Assembly (NCBI GenBank): GCA_963793415.1
Contig: CAWCAC010000002.1
Coordinates: 2,046,001-2,110,000, forward strand
Source of the DNA: CAXMST01 sp963793415
GTDB taxonomy: Bacteria > Actinomycetota > Thermoleophilia > Solirubrobacterales > 70-9
Direction of reading: 5' to 3'
Length of the DNA: 64,000 nt
Numbering within the stretch: position 1 is the stretch's first letter; every line of letters begins with the position of its first letter. Below, one piece after another: positions 17,316-26,086 of this stretch. The position numbers and the translations under genes were made by a program. A model generated the notes under the pieces. The model saw only the letters and a list, made by a program, of their open reading frames with translations. It was not told the origin of the DNA and searched no databases.

Positions 17316-18017
17316 CTAGCCCTGGATATGCCGCTCTTCGGGCGGCGGCCGGCGCAGGTTCGAGACCAGCAGCGCGACGACGGTGACCAGGTAGATCTGC
17401 CCGAACAGCGCCTCGAGGACCGAAAACGTGCGGCCGATCTCCTGGGCGGCGGTGAAGTCGCCGTAGCCGGTCGTGGTCAGAGTCGCGAGGCTGAAGTAGA
17501 GGAAGTCGTTCTGGTTGCCGATCACGCCGCCGGAGAAGAACGGCTGGTCGGAGACGTCCTGGACGAACCCGAAGAGGAAGCCGAAAGCCATGCCCAGCAG
17601 CAGGTAGAGGCTGAGCCCGGCGTAGACCGTCTGCAACGTGACGCGCCCATCGGCGAGCAACTCGCGCTTGAGCCCGATCACGATCGCCACCGGTGCCACC
17701 ATCACCAGCAGCAAGCTGACCAGCCGCGGCACCGCCGGCCCGACGTCGCCGAGCGCGACCAGCGCCACCGATGCGAGCCCGACCGAGACGAGCACGATGA
17801 CGACCGCGGGGTGGACGATCCGCTGGTCGGCGCCCGCCGCACCCAGTGCCGTCAGGACGACGGCACCCTGAAGCGCGACCGCGACGACCCGGGCCCAGTC
17901 GTCGTCGGGGGCGGCGAGCTGGAAGGTCATCGCGAGGATCACCATGACCAGGACGCCCGAGAAGGTCCGTCGCGGCGCGCTGAAGTCGCGCGAGAGGAAG
18001 TCCCCGATAAATGACAT
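17316..18017 (-). CDS. two-pore-helix potassium channel-like membrane protein
   Basis: 233 residues from ATG 18017 (MSFIGDFLSRDFSAP). It has several hydrophobic segments, four in the first two thirds, then a pore loop with the K+ selectivity filter TTTGYGD (within LATLTTTGYGDFTAAQEIG, about 185-203) and a final transmembrane helix. Its family is the Ion_trans_2 voltage-gated-like channels. No cytoplasmic RCK domain is present, and the chain ends in a short basic tail. The longer reading from 18218 is rejected because its extra N-terminus comes from the decayed gene described at 18.1 kb. Confidence 0.8.
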   Translation of the reverse strand: MSFIGDFLSRDFSAPRRTFSGVLVMVILAMTFQLAAPDDDWARVVAVALQGAVVLTALGAAGADQRIVHPAVVIVLVSVGLASVALVALGDVGPAVPRLVSLLLVMVAPVAIVIGLKRELLADGRVTLQTVYAGLSLYLLLGMAFGFLFGFVQDVSDQPFFSGGVIGNQNDFLYFSLATLTTTGYGDFTAAQEIGRTFSVLEALFGQIYLVTVVALLVSNLRRPPPEERHIQG

Positions 18018-18085
18018 GGGGCGGATCGTCGCAACGGCGCCGGACACAGCCACCCGCCCAACGGACCGGGTGGATCGGGCGTCGC

Positions 18086-18218
18086 TCAGCGGATGCCGCT
18101 GCGCCAGAAGGACGTCTTGCGTCGGGCGCCGGCCTTGTTCAGCTCGATGTGGATGTGATCGGATGTGCGCTGCCGTTGGGTCGAGGTGCTTCAGGGCCCT
18201 GAGTGGCCTGCCTTCCAC
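18086..18218 (-). pseudogene. decayed C-terminus of a LAS/ARB-07466-like secreted protein
   Basis: Read on the minus strand, 18160 down to 18086 encodes DHIHIELNKAGARR then KTSFWRSGIR and a stop. This matches the end of the intact protein at 278-922 (IDHIHIELTKPAAK, RTSYWQSD). Just upstream, HLDPTAAHI (compare DPTQGHI) continues the match in another frame, so one extra base separates the two halves. No start, signal peptide or His-x6-Asp half remains. It is a truncated, frameshifted remnant upstream of the channel gene. Confidence 0.7.
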
Positions 18219-18260
18219 GTCCTTTCAGTTGGCTTCCAGGCCCGATAACTTGAATGGACC

Positions 18261-18932
18261 GTGAACCCCACGATCCGGCTGATCGTCACGGCCGACGACT
18301 ACGGCTACCACCCGTCTTATGACGCCGGCATCCTCGCGGCCGCGATCGGCGAGGCGATCGACTCGGTCAGCGCCTTCGCGACGAGAGCGGGGGTCGAGCC
18401 GGAACCGCTGATCGACTCGGGCGTCGAGGTCGGCCTCCATCTCGACCTCGACGCGCCGGGCGACGCCGAGCGGGCCGGCGACGCCGAGCGGGCACGGGCC
18501 GAGGCCGACATGCACGCTCAGTTCGAGAGCTTCGGCGAGCTCTTCGGCCGTCCGCCGGCCTATCTCGACGGGCACCATCACTGTCACGCGCGCGATGGGC
18601 TCGGCGCCGTCGTCGCCGACTTCGCGGTCGCCAACGGGCTGCCGGTGCGCTCGGTCTCGGGCCGGCATCGGCGACTGCTGCGCTGTCGCGGTGTCGCCAC
18701 GCCGGACCTTCTCGTCGGCCGAATCAGCGAGGACGAGCCGGTGATACCGGCGGAGCTCGCCGACCCCGAGGGGCTTCCCGACGTAGTCGAATGGGTCGTG
18801 CATCCGGGCCGGCCGGCGGGGGGAGGGTTCTCGAGCTACGACGAGGGGCGCAAGCAGGACCTCGACACCCTGCTGCGGTGGCGTCCTCCGCCGGGCGTCG
18901 AGCGCGTCACTCACGCCGTCGCCTTCGCCTGA
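18261..18932 (+). CDS. ChbG/HpnK (YdjC-like) carbohydrate deacetylase
   Basis: 223 residues from a GTG start. The metal-dependent deacetylase signatures of the YdjC/ChbG group are present: IVTADDYGYHPSYDAGILAA near the N-terminus (D-D metal ligands), VGLHLDLD, and YLDGHHHCH (about residues 94-102). The family removes acetyl groups from N-acetylated sugars or hopanoid precursors. The substrate here is unknown. At 223 residues it is slightly shorter than most members. It has no signal peptide and is probably cytoplasmic. Confidence 0.85.
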   Translation: MNPTIRLIVTADDYGYHPSYDAGILAAAIGEAIDSVSAFATRAGVEPEPLIDSGVEVGLHLDLDAPGDAERAGDAERARAEADMHAQFESFGELFGRPPAYLDGHHHCHARDGLGAVVADFAVANGLPVRSVSGRHRRLLRCRGVATPDLLVGRISEDEPVIPAELADPEGLPDVVEWVVHPGRPAGGGFSSYDEGRKQDLDTLLRWRPPPGVERVTHAVAFA

Positions 18933-18968
18933 GACGGTTCGACCACTTCGTTGCGGTTGTATTAGGAA

Positions 18969-18984
18969 TGTGACAGCATTCACA
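18969..18984. promoter_or_regulatory. perfect CRP-type site
   Basis: TGTGACAGCATTCACA is an exact TGTGA-N6-TCACA palindrome, the consensus of cAMP-responsive CRP proteins including those of actinobacteria. It lies 59 bases before the c-di-AMP riboswitch. A possible -10 (TACGGT, 19006-19011) would place the start near 19018 and the site near -41.5, the class II activator position. The site is seen directly; the promoter is inferred. Confidence 0.65.
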
Positions 18985-19043
18985 CATAATTGTGCACACC
19001 GGCCCTACGGTTCCCGCAACAGATAGATCAACAGCAAATACAT

Positions 19044-19224
19044 GCCGCCTAGTCGCCGGTGTCTCGAACGCCGGCGTACGGGGGAACCACTTCCTCCGGC
19101 CATGTCCGCCAGCGGACGACGACCGGAGGCCGGGGCGAATCGGGTCAGCCGACCCGTAGCCACAGACGCCGGCCGAGCAGATCGGACCGGCGGGGCGAGC
19201 CCGACAGCTAACTCCGTCGGCGGC
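19044..19224 (+). ncRNA. c-di-AMP (ydaO/yuaA) riboswitch
   Basis: The 5' leader of the RlpA-like gene has the conserved blocks of the ydaO class in order: GGGGAACCAC (19081-19090), CGGGGCGAATCGGG (19131-19144), GACCCGTAGC (19151-19160), and CCCGACAGCTAACTCCGTCG (from 19200). The closing stem GCCGCC (19044-19049) pairs with GGCGGC (19219-19224). The leader ends 16 bases before the start codon. This class binds c-di-AMP and usually switches off cell-wall hydrolase genes in actinobacteria. Assigned by motif; fold not computed. Confidence 0.85.
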
Positions 19225-19240
19225 GAAAGCGAGGATCGAA

Positions 19241-20197
19241 ATGAGACGCTTCCGCCATTGGCGACGTCGTCGTGCAGCCATCGGCCTGCTCGCCGCCGCC
19301 GTAATCACCACGGGCATTTCCACCAACGTCGCCGGCGCGGCGCCTGAGTCGAAGAAGGCACCGCGCTTCAACGCGGAGAAGGCCAAGGTCCGTCCCGGGG
19401 CCAAGGTGCGACTCCGTGGTCAGTTCACCGCCCAGGCGAGCCCGGCGACGACGATCGGCGCGCCGCAGCCGGCACCCAAGGTCCCGGGCCAGGTCCGGAT
19501 CCAGTTCAAGCCCGCCGGGAAGGACCACTTCAACCAGATCGCGGTCACCGGCACCGACACCGAGGGCAAGTACGCGCACCGAGCCAAGGTGCGCCGCAGC
19601 GGCTACTTCCGTGCCGTCGCCTCGGACGGCCGGATCTCCGCTCCCGACCGGGTCCGGGTCAAGTCGCGGGTCAAGGCCAGGCTCGGCAAGGCGGACGTCA
19701 ACCTCGGCGACAAGCTCAAGGTCAAGGGCCGCGTCGCCCCGGCGATCGGCCACCGCAAGGTCGTCGTCAAGGTCGGCAACGACAGGCTGACGACGAAGAC
19801 CAACAAGCGCGGCAGGTTCACGGCGCGCTGGAAGGCCGACGAGACCGGCACCCAGAAGGTCAAGGTCAAGGCCCGCGGCGACAAGATCGCGGCCGGCAGC
19901 AGGGACATTGCCGGCAAGGCGACCGTCTACCGCCCGGCCGAGGCCTCCTACTACGGGCCCGGCTTCTACGGCGGCAGGACGGCCTGCGGTCAGACCCTGA
20001 GCGGCGGCATGATCGGCGTCGCCCACAAGACGATGCCGTGCGGCACGAAGCTGAAGCTTCGCTTTGGGAACCGCACGGTCAAAGCCGAGGTGATCGATCG
20101 CGGGCCCTACGCGGGCAATCGCGAGTTCGACCTGACCGAGGCGACCAAGAACAAGCTCGGATTCCCCTCCACGGGCACGGTCTGGGTCAACAAGTAG
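19241..20197 (+). CDS. secreted RlpA-like double-psi beta-barrel protein
   Basis: 318 residues. A very basic N-terminus (MRRFRHWRRRR) and hydrophobic core form a long signal peptide to about residue 38. Lys/Arg-rich beta-repeat segments (about 45-235; repeats such as KVRPGAKVRLRG, KVKGRV, KVKVKARG) may bind wall polymers. The C-terminal RlpA-like barrel (about 240-318) reads ASYYGPGFYGGRTACGQTL...GVAHKTMPCG...VIDRGPYAGNREFDLTEA. RlpA proteins are lytic transglycosylases or bind peptidoglycan; actinobacterial relatives accompany Rpf-type muralytic enzymes. It is preceded by a c-di-AMP riboswitch and a CRP-type site, a control scheme known for rpfA of Streptomyces. Confidence 0.85.
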   Translation: MRRFRHWRRRRAAIGLLAAAVITTGISTNVAGAAPESKKAPRFNAEKAKVRPGAKVRLRGQFTAQASPATTIGAPQPAPKVPGQVRIQFKPAGKDHFNQIAVTGTDTEGKYAHRAKVRRSGYFRAVASDGRISAPDRVRVKSRVKARLGKADVNLGDKLKVKGRVAPAIGHRKVVVKVGNDRLTTKTNKRGRFTARWKADETGTQKVKVKARGDKIAAGSRDIAGKATVYRPAEASYYGPGFYGGRTACGQTLSGGMIGVAHKTMPCGTKLKLRFGNRTVKAEVIDRGPYAGNREFDLTEATKNKLGFPSTGTVWVNK

Positions 20198-20222
20198 GCC
20201 CTCCGGCGGAGGCCCGCGCGCC

Positions 20223-21389
20223 TCAGCCGAGCAACAGCTGCGCAGGCCCCGTTCCCGCGACGTCGTCGGGCGCGGGGCCTTCGCTTCCTCCAGCGTCCTC
20301 GCCGGCTCCGTCCCGCTCTGTGGCAGGCACGGCCTCGGGGTGGCGCAGGTTGGAGACGCCGACGCCGAGCAGGCGCACCGGCGCGTCGCGCTCGAAGTCG
20401 TCGAACAGCGAGATCGCGGCGGCGCTGACAGCATCAGGGTCCTCCGTATGCTCGGCCAGGCTGCGGGCGCGGGTATACGTCCGGAAGGGCGTCAGCCTGA
20501 TCTTCAGCGTCACCGTGCGGCCTGAGATCCCCTGCCGGCTCAGGTGCTCGACGACCTTGCGGGCCATGTCGTCGATCGTGCCGCGCATCAGCTCCTCGTC
20601 GGTCTGATCGGTCTCGAAGGTACGTTCGCGGCTCTCCGACTTGCGCAGGCGACCGGTCGCGATCTCAGCGCTGCCGTAGCCGTGGGCGCGGCGGGCGAGG
20701 GCCGGCCCGTGGTTGGCGCCGAGGGTCCGCTCGAGCAGCTCGGCGGGCGCATGGGCGAGCTCGGCGACGGTCCGGATCCCGGCCCCGGCGAGCCGCTCGT
20801 CCGTCTTTGGCCCGACGCCGGGGATGATCCGCGCCGGGCTGGCGCCGACGACGGCGAGGAAGCGCTGGCGCGGGAGCGCGCAGAGCCCGTCGGGCTTGTC
20901 GAGGTCGGAGGCGATCTTCGCGATCAGGCGGTTCGGCCCGATCCCGATCGAGCAGGTGAGGCGGGTCCGCTCGAAGATCCGGAACTTGAGCTGGCGAGCC
21001 CGCGTCTTCGGGGCCGGGGACTCGCTCAGGTCGACGTAGGCCTCATCCATTCCCAGGACCTCGACCAGGTCGCTGAACTCGCCGAGGATCTCCATCACCG
21101 CCTTCGAGCCGCGCCGATAGAGATCGCGGTCGGGAGGGACGACGACCAGCTGGGGGCAGCGCCGGCGCGCGATCGAAATCGGCAGCGCGGAATGGACGCC
21201 GAACCGGCGGGCCTCGTAGGAGGCGGCGGTGACGACGCCGCGGTCGCCGCGCGGCCCAACCGCAACCGGCAGCCCGCGCAGCTTCGGGCGCCGGAGCAGC
21301 TCGCAGGAGACGAAGAAGGCGTCCATGTCGAGGTGCGCGATCGCGCGATCCCACACGGAGGGGTCACCGTACAAGCGTTCGCTGCCCAT
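20223..21389 (-). CDS. dinB: DNA polymerase IV (Y-family)
   Basis: About 388 residues from ATG 21389 (MGSERLYGDPSVWD). It shows the Y-family palm motifs IAHLDMDAFFVSCELLRRPKLRG (catalytic D in DMDAFF) and EVLGMDEAYVDLS (catalytic DE), then the thumb helix-hairpin-helix (ARIIPGVGPKTDERLAGAGI) and the little-finger domain (about 240-350). The C-terminus ends in a Gly/Pro-rich tail without a clear beta-clamp motif. The enzyme performs error-prone translesion synthesis. No LexA-type box was recognised upstream. A longer reading to 21500 would invade the divergent gene. Confidence 0.92.
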   Translation of the reverse strand: MGSERLYGDPSVWDRAIAHLDMDAFFVSCELLRRPKLRGLPVAVGPRGDRGVVTAASYEARRFGVHSALPISIARRRCPQLVVVPPDRDLYRRGSKAVMEILGEFSDLVEVLGMDEAYVDLSESPAPKTRARQLKFRIFERTRLTCSIGIGPNRLIAKIASDLDKPDGLCALPRQRFLAVVGASPARIIPGVGPKTDERLAGAGIRTVAELAHAPAELLERTLGANHGPALARRAHGYGSAEIATGRLRKSESRERTFETDQTDEELMRGTIDDMARKVVEHLSRQGISGRTVTLKIRLTPFRTYTRARSLAEHTEDPDAVSAAAISLFDDFERDAPVRLLGVGVSNLRHPEAVPATERDGAGEDAGGSEGPAPDDVAGTGPAQLLLG

Positions 21390-21446
21390 CGGACGGCAAT
21401 CTAGGACCTGGACCGGACAGCCGGGACGCTGATACCTTCGCATCCG

Positions 21447-21758
21447 ATGGGTGCCGAAGCGAAGAACCTGGAAGCGATCTCGAAGGCGATCGACCAGCAC
21501 AACCAGAACTGCCCGTTCCCGGCCTCGGAGGTGCGGATGAACCCGTTCGAGGTCGAGCGCCTCGGCTGGGAGGAGATCCGCGGCTTGCCGCTGATCCCGG
21601 ACCCGCAGATCAGCACCGGCCGCTTCCGCATCGTCTGTTCGAACGAGGGTGCCGACGACGAGATCGAGGAGGTCGAGGCCGTCTCCGAGCAGCGCGAGGT
21701 CGGCGCGCCCGTCGAGGTCGGCGCTCCCGGCTCGCCCTGGTCGCCGCCGCGCGAGTAG
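21447..21758 (+). CDS. conserved small protein, unknown function
   Basis: 103 residues. It begins MGAEAKNLEAISKAIDQHNQNCPFPASEV and continues RMNPFEVERLGWEEIRGLPLIPDPQISTGRF, then an acidic tail (DDEIEEVEAVSEQ) and Pro-rich end. No enzyme motif is visible and there is no signal or membrane segment. Its shape, a helix with NCPFPAxEVxMxPFEVERL, is the kind of short conserved actinobacterial protein whose function is not known. It is divergent from dinB with a 57-base shared upstream region. Confidence 0.7.
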   Translation: MGAEAKNLEAISKAIDQHNQNCPFPASEVRMNPFEVERLGWEEIRGLPLIPDPQISTGRFRIVCSNEGADDEIEEVEAVSEQREVGAPVEVGAPGSPWSPPRE

Positions 21759-21773
21759 CGGTCCCTCTCGCGG

Positions 21774-22514
21774 CTAGATGCCGTTGAGGAAATCGAGCCC
21801 GAGGCTGTCGACGAAGTCCTGGGCCCAGATGTTGAACTGCGTGATCTCGTTGGTGTAGACGAGCACGCCCATGATGATCAGGAAGACACCGCCGACGGCC
21901 ATCAACACCGAGTAGTGGCGCTTGACCACGTCGAACGCGGTCGACATCCGGGTGAAGGCGATTGCCGTCAACAGGAACGGGATCGCCAGCCCGAGCGAGT
22001 AGACCGCGAGCGTGATCCCGCCCTCGACGACCGAGCCGGTGGTTCCGGCGAGCGAGAGAATCGCGGTCAGCGTCGGGCCGACGCAGGGCGTCCAGGCGAT
22101 CGCGAAGGCGGCGCCGGCGATCATCGGCCCACCGGAGCCGGCACGTTCCATCAGCGCGTCCACCCGCCACTCGGCGTTGAGCCGGGTGATGAACAGGGAG
22201 GCGACGAAGAAGACGCCCATCGCGATGATCAGGATCCCGGCGATCTTGTTGAGCGTGCCGAGGTTGGTCCGCAGCGCCTGGCTGAGCCCGGTGGCGGAGA
22301 GACCAAGGACGATGAAGATCGCGGAGAACGAGCAGACGAAGATCAGCGCGGGGGGGATCACCTTGCGCCAGTCCGCGTCCTCCATGTCGGCCGCGGCGAC
22401 TCCGGTGACCGCGGACAGGTAGCCGGGAACGAGCGGCAGCACGCAGGGCGAGAAGAACGAGAGCATGCCGGCGAGCAGGGCCGTCACCAGACCAACGCCG
22501 CCGATCTCGACCAT
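21774..22514 (-). CDS. ccdA: CcdA-type cytochrome c biogenesis/thiol transport protein
   Basis: 246 residues with six hydrophobic segments. It has the two conserved Cys-Pro motifs of the DsbD transmembrane/CcdA family: FFSPCVLPLVPGYLSAVTG (first helix) and IAWTPCVGPTLTAIL (about residue 140). CcdA carries reducing power from cytoplasmic thioredoxin across the membrane to extracytoplasmic thiols, for example apocytochrome c. It follows the thioredoxin-TPR gene with a 19-base gap on the same strand, a fitting electron donor. A membrane cytochrome c is encoded near 63 kb. Confidence 0.9.
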   Translation of the reverse strand: MVEIGGVGLVTALLAGMLSFFSPCVLPLVPGYLSAVTGVAAADMEDADWRKVIPPALIFVCSFSAIFIVLGLSATGLSQALRTNLGTLNKIAGILIIAMGVFFVASLFITRLNAEWRVDALMERAGSGGPMIAGAAFAIAWTPCVGPTLTAILSLAGTTGSVVEGGITLAVYSLGLAIPFLLTAIAFTRMSTAFDVVKRHYSVLMAVGGVFLIIMGVLVYTNEITQFNIWAQDFVDSLGLDFLNGI

Positions 22515-22533
22515 CGCCCCGACGCCCCTCGGG

Positions 22534-23277
22534 TCAGGTCAGCGCGAGCGCGAGGCGGCGGCGGTGGTCGCGGGCGAGCTCGCTCTCGGGGCCGAGCTCG
22601 GTGAAGATCGCGACCATCACGCGACGCAGATCGTCCCGACGCTCGCCGTCGGCACCGGCCACAGCGGCCTGGAGCTCCTCGAGCGCAGCTTCGTGCCGGC
22701 CCTCGTCCCAGGCAGCGAAGGCCGTCTCGAGGCCGCTCTCTGGATCCCCCTCGAGCCGCGCTCGGGCGAGTAATCCGGCGGCCTCGAAGTCGACCTCGAA
22801 CGGCGCCAGCAGCTCAACCGCCTCGTCGGTGTCGCCGCGACCGATCAGGATCCGCCCGAGCGCGATTGCCGCCTGCTGCTGACGGGGGTCGATCTCGAGC
22901 GCCTTGCGAAGGTCGTCCTCGTCGTCGGATGCCGCAAGCCGATCGGCCTCGGAGGGCACGATCCCATCGAAGAAGGCCGCGACCTGGGCGGGCGGGATCG
23001 CTCCGGTGAACTCGGCGACGACGGCGCCGTCCTTGAAAGCCTTGACCGCGGGGATGCCCTGGATACCGAAGGTCCTGGAGATGCCGGGATTGGCGTCGAC
23101 GTCGATCTTGGCGAGGTCGACATCGTCGCCGCGCCTGCCGGCCTCTGCCTCGAGCGCGGGGGTGAGCTGCCGGCAGGGGCCGCACCACTCGGCCCAGAAG
23201 TCGACGACCACCGGCACCTCGTGCGAGCGGTCGAGCACGTCGGCCTGGAAGCGGTCCTCTGTGACGTCGCGGATCAT
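22534..23277 (-). CDS. thioredoxin-TPR protein (CnoX/YbbN-like)
   Basis: 247 residues from ATG 23277 (MIRDVTEDRFQADVL). The N-terminal thioredoxin domain (1-105) has an intact WCGPC active site (C32, C35) and the cis-Pro in GIQGIPAVKAF. The C-terminal half (about 125-247) has TPR-like helical repeats (DDLRKALEIDPRQQQAAIALGRIL...) as in CnoX/YbbN, a chaperone-redox protein. Escherichia CnoX lost the second Cys; here both are present, so disulfide reduction is likely. It lies directly upstream of ccdA in the same operon. Confidence 0.88.
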   Translation of the reverse strand: MIRDVTEDRFQADVLDRSHEVPVVVDFWAEWCGPCRQLTPALEAEAGRRGDDVDLAKIDVDANPGISRTFGIQGIPAVKAFKDGAVVAEFTGAIPPAQVAAFFDGIVPSEADRLAASDDEDDLRKALEIDPRQQQAAIALGRILIGRGDTDEAVELLAPFEVDFEAAGLLARARLEGDPESGLETAFAAWDEGRHEAALEELQAAVAGADGERRDDLRRVMVAIFTELGPESELARDHRRRLALALT

Positions 23278-23371
23278 CGGCCCTGAGCTTAGAGGGGCGG
23301 CGCGCTCGCCCGATCCGGGAAAACCCTCTCCGTGCAAGCCCGCGGCGGCTCGATTAGCCTCACCGGCAGGG

Positions 23372-23914
23372 ATGGACTCACTGCGCGGAAAGCTCCTGAT
23401 CGCCTCGCCGGCGCTCGCCGATCCGAACTTCGAGCGCAGCGTCGTCCTGATCACCGAGCACGGGGACGACGGGGCGATGGGAATCGTCCTCAACCGGCCC
23501 TCCGAGTCCGAGGTCGCAGCGGTGATTCCGGAGCTCGAACCGATCGCCGGCCCCGAACCGATCTTCGTCGGCGGCCCGGTCCAGCCGGAGGCGCTGGTCG
23601 TCCTCGGCGAGTTCTCGAACCCTGAGAAGGCGGCCTGGATCGTCGTCGCCGAGGTCGGGCTCGTCTCGGCCCAGGCGGAGCTCGATGAGCTGCCCGAGGC
23701 CGTCCGCCGCGGCCGCGTCTACGCCGGCTTCTCGGGCTGGGCGCCGGGCCAGCTCGAGGACGAGATCGACGAGGAGTCGTGGATCATCGAAGCCCCGCTG
23801 CCGCGCGAGCTCTTCCCCGAGAACCCCGACACGCTCTGGAGCGACGTCCTCGACCGTATGGGGGGCGAGTACGCGCTCGTCGCCCGGATGCCCGAGGACC
23901 CTTCTCTGAACTAG
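23372..23914 (+). CDS. YqgE/AlgH family protein (UPF0301)
   Basis: 180 residues. The family signatures are present: MDSLRGKLLIASPALADPNFERSVVLI at the start, GAMGIVLNRPSE, FVGGPVQPEALVVL, and GRVYAGFSGWAPGQLEDEI. The fold is known from structures but the biochemical role is not settled; AlgH was first linked to alginate regulation in Pseudomonas. It has no signal peptide. It is divergent from the thioredoxin gene, with about 94 bases between the two starts. Confidence 0.88.
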   Translation: MDSLRGKLLIASPALADPNFERSVVLITEHGDDGAMGIVLNRPSESEVAAVIPELEPIAGPEPIFVGGPVQPEALVVLGEFSNPEKAAWIVVAEVGLVSAQAELDELPEAVRRGRVYAGFSGWAPGQLEDEIDEESWIIEAPLPRELFPENPDTLWSDVLDRMGGEYALVARMPEDPSLN

Positions 23915-23946
23915 AGGCGACCCGGGCCTGACGCCGTAGGCCGCGC

Positions 23947-25978
23947 TCAGCGCGGCTGCCAGCGCTCGAGGTCGCGCAACCATGCCGCCGCCGTCGCGTC
24001 GGACGGGGCGCGCCAGTCGCCGCGCGGAGAGAGTGAGCCGCCGTGCGAGACCTTGGGTCCGTTCGGCAGCGCCGAGCGCTTGAACTGCGCGAAGGCGAAG
24101 AAGCGCTTGCAGAAGACCTCGAGCCACTCGCGGATCTCGGCCTCGTCGTAGGCGGTCCGCTTCGCCTCGGGGAAGTTCGGCGGCCACTCGTGTCGGTCAC
24201 GATCGCTCCAGGCGTGCCAGGCGAGAAAGCCGATCTTCGTCGGCCGGAAGCCGAAGCGGAGCACGTGGAAGAGCGTGAAGTCGTGCAGCGCGTAGGGGCC
24301 GATCTGGGACTCGGTCGACTGCAGCTCCTCGCCGGGGACGAGCTCGGGACTGATCTCGGTCTCGAGGATCGCCGTCAGCACCTCGTCGACGGTGTCCTCG
24401 AACTGATGGGAGGAGACGACCCAGCGGATCAGGTGCTGGATCAGCGTCTTCGGAACGCCGGCGTTGACGTTGTAGTGGCTCATCTGGTCGCCGACCCCGT
24501 AGGTCGCCCAGCCGAGGGCCAGCTCCGAGAGGTCGCCGGTACCGAGGACGATGCCGCCGCGCTGGTTCGCGATCCGGAACAGGTAGTCGGTCCGCAGGCC
24601 GGCCTGAACGTTCTCGAAGGTGACGTCGTAGACCTGCTCGCCGCGAGAGTAGGGATGGTCGATCTCGTCCAGCATCAGCTCCGCGGTCGCGGTTATGTCG
24701 ATCTCGGCGGCGGTGATCCCGAGACGGCGCATCAGCTCGTGCGCGTTGCCCTTGGTCTCGTCGCTGGTCGCGAAGCCCGGCATCGTGAAACCGAGGATGT
24801 CGCTGCGCGGCCGGCCGGCCCGGTCCATCGCCTTCGCGGCGACGATCAGCGCGTGGGTCGAGTCGAGCCCGCCGGAGACGCCGATCACGACCTTCGGGCC
24901 GCCGATCGCCTCGAGCCGCCGCTGCAGTCCCGCGACCTGGATGTTGTAGGCCTCGTAGCAGTCCTGCTCGAGCCGGGCCGGCTCCGCCGGCACGAACGGG
25001 AAGCGCTCGAGCTTGCGCAGCAGGCCGAGGTCGCCGGAGGGAGGGGAGAGGGTGAAGGCGATGCGCCGGTAGGCGGATACCCGGTCGTGGTGGGCGTGGC
25101 GGTTGTCGTCGAAGGTTCCCATCCGCGCCCGCTCCTGGCGCAGCAGGTCGAGGTCGACGTCGGCGACGGAGCGGCGGTCGCTGTCCGGGAAGCGGTCGCT
25201 CTCGGCGAGCAGGACACCGTTCTCGTAGATCATCGTCTGCCCGTCCCAGGAGAGGTCGGTCGTCGACTCGCCCTCACCGGCGGCCGCGTAGACGTAGGCG
25301 GCCAGGCAGCGCGAGGACTGCGAGCGGCACATCAGCTTGCGGTCCTCGGCGCGGCCGACGGTGATCGGGCTGCCCGAGAGGTTGAGCAGCACCGTCGCCC
25401 CGGCCAGCGCCGCCTCCGAGCTCGGCGGGACCGGGACCCAGACGTCCTCGCAGACCTCGACCGCGACGACCAGCCCTCGTACGTCGGTGGCCTCGAACAG
25501 CAGCTCCGGGCCGAACGGGACGTCGACTCCAGCGAACCGGACCTCGCCCGACTCGCCGGCGCCGGCGGCGATCTGGCGCCGCTCGTAGAACTCGCGATAG
25601 GTCGGCAGATACGACTTCGGCACGAGCCCGAGCAGCCGGCCGCGGTGGACGACCGCGGCGCAGTTGTAGATCCGGTTCCGCAGCCGCAGCGGCACACCGA
25701 CCACGATCAGCGGCACCAGCTCGGCCGAGCCCTCGACGACGCCGCGCAGGGCCGCCTCGGCGGAGTCGAGGATCGCGTCCTGGAGCAGCAGGTCCTCGAG
25801 CGAGTACCCGGTCAGGTTGAGCTCGGGGAAGAGGGCTACGGCGACACCCTGCTCGGAGCATTCCCGCGCCTGACGCAGCACCGACCTCGGCGTTCGCCTC
25901 CGGATCGCCGATCTCGACCCTCGTCGTGCAGGCGGCGACGCGTGCGAAGCCCTGTTCGTAGATGCACCTGAAGTCCAT
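23947..25978 (-). pseudogene. nadE: second glutamine-dependent NAD+ synthetase, frameshifted near the N-terminus
   Basis: This is the longer (about 680 residue) mycobacterial-type NadE. The start MDFRCIYEQGFARVAACT (ATG 25976-25978) runs through IGDPEANAE. The next residues, SVLRQARECSEQG, are in another frame. One extra base at about 25885 (minus strand GAG-G-TCG) breaks the gene after residue 31. Downstream all key parts remain: FPELNLTGYSLEDLLL, VPKSYLPTYREFYERRQ, VEVCEDVWVP, the PP-loop GVSGGLDSTHAL, GTGDLSELALGW and SHGGSLSPRGDWRAPSD. It is either a young pseudogene or an assembly error. Copy 1 at 11.7 kb is intact. Confidence 0.8.
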
Positions 25979-26086
25979 GTGCCAGGCAGTCTTACCCGCA
26001 TCGCGCCCCTTGCTGCCGCTTGCCCCGGCGGCGCTGGGAAGCGCTCGTCAGTGCGTAAGCGGCGGCGAAGCGGGAAAGCCGGGCGA

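Noticed and set aside
17316..18218. 300-residue version of the K+ channel with a long N-terminal extension
   Set aside because: The extra 67 residues are low in hydrophobic character and come from the decayed LAS-type remnant on the same strand. ATG 18017 gives a normal channel.
20198..20222. CCTCC-GGC-GGAGG hairpin between rlpA-like gene and dinB
   Set aside because: Only a 5-bp stem with a 3-base loop and no T tract, too short to call a terminator.
24043..25971. 642-residue plus-strand open frame opposite nadE copy 2
   Set aside because: Composition typical of an antisense shadow in GC-rich DNA (Arg/Leu/Gly/Val bias, no motifs). The minus strand holds clear NadE motifs.
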